Shown here one piece after another: positions 61,001 to 64,000 of a stretch of 64,000 nucleotides of DNA (positions are counted from its first letter, which is position 1; each line of letters begins with the position of its first letter). Source of the DNA: Saururus chinensis (taxonomy: Eukaryota > Streptophyta > Magnoliopsida > Piperales > Saururaceae); the NCBI GenBank assembly GCA_035235625.1, contig CP141149.1, positions 29,009,753 to 29,073,752 of the forward strand, in the 5' to 3' direction. The position numbers were made by a program, and so were the translations under genes. The notes beneath the pieces were generated by a model. That model was given only the letters and a program-made list of their open reading frames with translations, ran no database searches and was not told the DNA's origin.

Positions 61001-63540
61001 GCATCTCTTTCTATTGCGATCACTTGCACAAACTTGTCATCAAATTATAAATGCACCCTTATATCACAATCACCACTACAACCTTATACAACTTTATTAA
61101 CAATTTATATATACAGAATTTGCCTATTTAATTCTTCTCCTCTACAATTTGAACCATTTGACCATGGTCTTGCTCGCTTGTTGCTTTAAGGCAAAGCTTG
61201 TGGCAAGTGAGCTCAACACATTAGTAACACTCCAAAAAAATTTCTTCACCTTGTGTTGGTCATCTTCAAAAAGCTTGCAACACTCACTTGGGCGGATGTA
61301 CTTGGTGGTATTTGTAGCCAAAATAGAGCTTGGGGGAAGTATTTTTTATGTTTCACACTTAACGTGAGCTTAGCGTAAGGAATGCCTAGGAGGCGTTTAT
61401 TTTCAAGATCGACAGAGCACATGATAGCGTACGTTAGCACAAGTATTATGTGTGCTACCGTATAGCCGTTGATCTTGAAAATAAAAGCCTCTTAGGTGTT
61501 CTTTATGCTTGGCTCATGCTGAGCGTAGAATAGAAAAAACCCTTCCAAACTTAGGGAAGGAGGTGGAGAAAAAGAAGGATATGAGATTAAAACAGTGAGA
61601 AAAAAAATGGAAGAAAACGAAATAAGGGATAGTGCAGAGAGATGAAAAACACGAGAGAAAAGTATGAGAAGGGTATAATGGGAATTTAAGCATTTTTTTG
61701 TAATTTTCAAAATATGACCTTGGATGAAAATCATGAAATGGAATTTCAAAAGGGTGATTAAGTTTTTATCCCCTGCATTGATTAAATTAAATTTGCCACA
61801 AAAGATTATAGAGATATTGTGTCTTTGAGTTCCGTTTATATGAGCCCGGGCTCATATATGCCTATGTGAGCCCAAGCACTATGGGCCATTAGATTTATAT
61901 CCGACGGCCCATAATACTCATGGGTTTATAATACTCATGAAACCTATGAATATTATGGGCCGCCGGATGTAAATCCGACGGCCCATAGAGCCTGGGCTCA
62001 CATAAGCATATATGAGTCCGGGCTTATATAAACTTTTTTCTTTGTCTTTTTGTGGTCTAAAATGCATCTTACGGTCTCACCTTCTATAAAATTTACACTT
62101 TTGTTTCCAAATGAATTTCTTAACATGAGAAGAAGGGAGTAACTTAAACTATAATGTGTAACTGATTTTTAAACCCAGGGCAATACTAATTGTCAATGGG
62201 GCGTCAAGTGCTCAGGAGGAAAGAAGATGCACCTTCATCACCATTATTATGCAATGCATGGTGCTGGACCACTGGAACCAGCATTGTTGGGATTCATATG
62301 CTTGACTGCTTTCTATCATATGCTATCTGGTCGGAATGACTTGGAAAGTAGTGTTTACATTTGTTGAATCTTACATGAGCCACTCTCGAGGTTTTAAATG
62401 ACTTGGACACTTGCATCAAACAAGGGGTGAGGGTGAAGTGAAACAGTTCCATTAACACCTAAGGGCAATCTAATTGGATTCTTTACTAACACACGATTTG
62501 ATCACGAAGAAAAATCGTTATGCACATTGAGCTGATATCTAACTTCCGATGAGAAATATGTACAAAGGATCTAGCCTTGAGCAAGAAGTGCATGAGCTAT
62601 GTCTGAGACCCAGTGCGAAATCAAACTTGTGACATTTTTAATTAAGCACAAAACTATTTAGTTGAAAGTTAATGATGCAAATTCGTCTTATTGAAGTAGT
62701 TTATGAGTCCATTAATATGATGATGATCAAAATTTTGATTGTTTACACTTTACATATAGCAAAAATTGGTCCAAAAAACAATAATAGTACAAAGGATATT
62801 GGGCCATACTATAGTGGATGGATGTTGGTCCGTTGAACAAAATTCTGAAGTCTAGTTGTGCTCATGTCCAACTTTTCATGGTCAAGATTTTGATTATTTA
62901 TAAAAAGATTATACCAAGTATTTTGAATATTTAATTAATTAATAAATAATATACGCCAAGTCATGTATTGTAAATATGCACCAAGTATAACGCCAACTAT
63001 CAAATTTGTATCATATAAGGAGGTGGATGGGTGATTCAAACATGCCTACCCCTTGAGTATATCGACCATATGATTGAAATGACTCAGCCCAACAGTGCAC
63101 GTGCATACACGTAGTGCATATAAATGGGACTTTTAACTAATATCACTAGCCAAATTTGAAAGAATAAATTTAAACATTTACTTTTATAGTTAAGAGATTC
63201 ATGCATGTAACTCTTGCACTCAATACACCAACAAGATTAGACCTTGGTGCCTCTCCTACAATTGGGAGAGATCCCACAATAATTTCCCCAAGTATATGAA
63301 TGTTCTATGGGAATTTTGGGTTTACATTGAGCTATTTTGATATGGGATTATACATGGGACACATCTAATTATTTTTTATCGACTAATTTCCCCCTATACA
63401 TGAATTTTCTATGAGAACTTATTCAGGAATAAGATGTCATTATATTTTATCATATTTACTTTAGCGGGATTTGTTGGGAACTTTAGGAACCCACCATTAC
63501 AATTGTCAAGAATATTTACCCTACAAAAGGTACAAAAATA
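61001..63540. other. 2.5-kb segment present only beside copy B
   Basis: Copy A passes directly from GAATGAGAGCA to the block that resumes at about 63540 here, so this stretch was inserted in B or lost from A. It contains a fold-back MITE (61834-62033) and no recognised gene; short open frames lack domains. No transposon termini could be placed at its ends. Confidence 0.55.
61834..62033. repeat. 200-bp fold-back MITE
   Basis: The left arm GTTTATATGAGCCCGGGCTC and the complement of the right arm (GTTTATATAAGCCCGGACTC) continue pairing through GCCTATGTGAGCCCA and CTATGGGCC for about 55 bases. Inner arms TCCGACGGCCCATAATA and the complementary block extend the palindrome. A relative lies at 38339-38517. 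Confidence 0.75.
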
Positions 63541-64000
63541 GAGGCTAACTTGAGATATGTCATTTTTAGTTTATATGCTCTACATTTCTAAGTTTATTTA
63601 ATGATAAATTTATACTCGTTTACAATATATAAAATGAATGAATGGGGTGTTAGTGAAATAGCGAGGACACGCTTTAGGAAGCAGACATCTAGTTAAATCC
63701 TATGAACTCAAAAATCCCCTTTTATTAAAAACATATAAAATATAAATTTTAAAATAATAATTTGATAAATTTGGTGAATCTCTTGGTCAAGATGATTATA
63801 TCAATTTTCGTTAACTAAATATAGATTGGATCTTGTTAATATGCACTAGGCGCATAATCAACAGGGCCATCTTGATCGCGTGGCCTATGGTAATAGGGGG
63901 CAGGTGGGCCTATTATCTTCAGTAATGGGCTCTCGCCTTGGTTTGCCGTGAATACCGGAAGTCTCTCTCGGGAAGTATAAGCTAAATAATTAACTAGGCC

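Larger units (their letters stand above)
58805..64000. repeat. second copy of the tandem duplication
   Basis: Homology with 41274 onward begins just downstream of the TATA box. It covers the 5' UTR, aquaporin gene, tandem repeat array and spacer to 60999, and resumes at about 63540 through the window end. Copy A counterparts are 41274-44076 and 56417-57300. Differences: bases 59765 to about 59945 replace about 800 bp of copy A's 3' flank, and 61007 to about 63540 is absent from copy A. Confidence 0.85.

Overview
This is nuclear DNA from a flowering plant. The evidence is GT-AG introns, plant-only gene families (DUF1635, SOSEKI, chloroplast Cu/Zn superoxide dismutase, TIP aquaporins), a nuclear tRNA-Arg and many plant-type transposons (hAT, MULE, Ty1/copia, MITEs, a solo LTR). 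The sequence does not settle the species. AT-rich spacer makes up most of the window, and real genes are few.

Layout. 1.8-2.6 kb: a two-exon DUF1635 gene (+). 3.6-11 kb: repeats, including a MITE, a non-autonomous hAT element (4960-6919) and a copia element with matching target duplications (7880-10870). 14.2-19 kb: a minisatellite next to a MULE (about 15070-18985) that holds a broken transposase on the minus strand. 21.5-24.5 kb: a six-exon SOSEKI (DUF966) polarity gene (+) whose last splice donor looks damaged. 25.3-26.3 kb: a small LTR-element remnant (-). 29.1 kb: tRNA-Arg(UCG). 30.35-33.8 kb: a complete eight-exon chloroplast Cu/Zn superoxide dismutase gene (-). 34.15-37.63 kb: a large fold-back element carrying inverted PPR gene fragments.

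41.3-64 kb is a tandem duplication of a TIP1-type aquaporin gene and its downstream spacer. Copy A is at 41.4-42.25 kb and copy B at 58.9-59.8 kb. Copy A's spacer is split by a 12.3-kb hAT element (44085-56408) with a perfect 8-bp target duplication. Copy B still shows the empty site near 60.98 kb. The hAT carries its own transposase gene, broken by three stop codons, a nested non-autonomous relative and a 2-kb solo LTR. It also carries a captured multi-exon piece of a chloroplast-type MRS2/MGT10 magnesium-transporter gene, plus a 516-bp GC-rich element with tRNA-like promoter boxes. Copy B of the aquaporin has a different 5' flank with a TATA box at the junction, and it has lost its normal stop codon to a GC-rich foreign tail.

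The host genes do not form a pathway. The best candidates for something undescribed are the gene-capturing hAT, the inverted PPR fold-back and the remodelled aquaporin duplicate.
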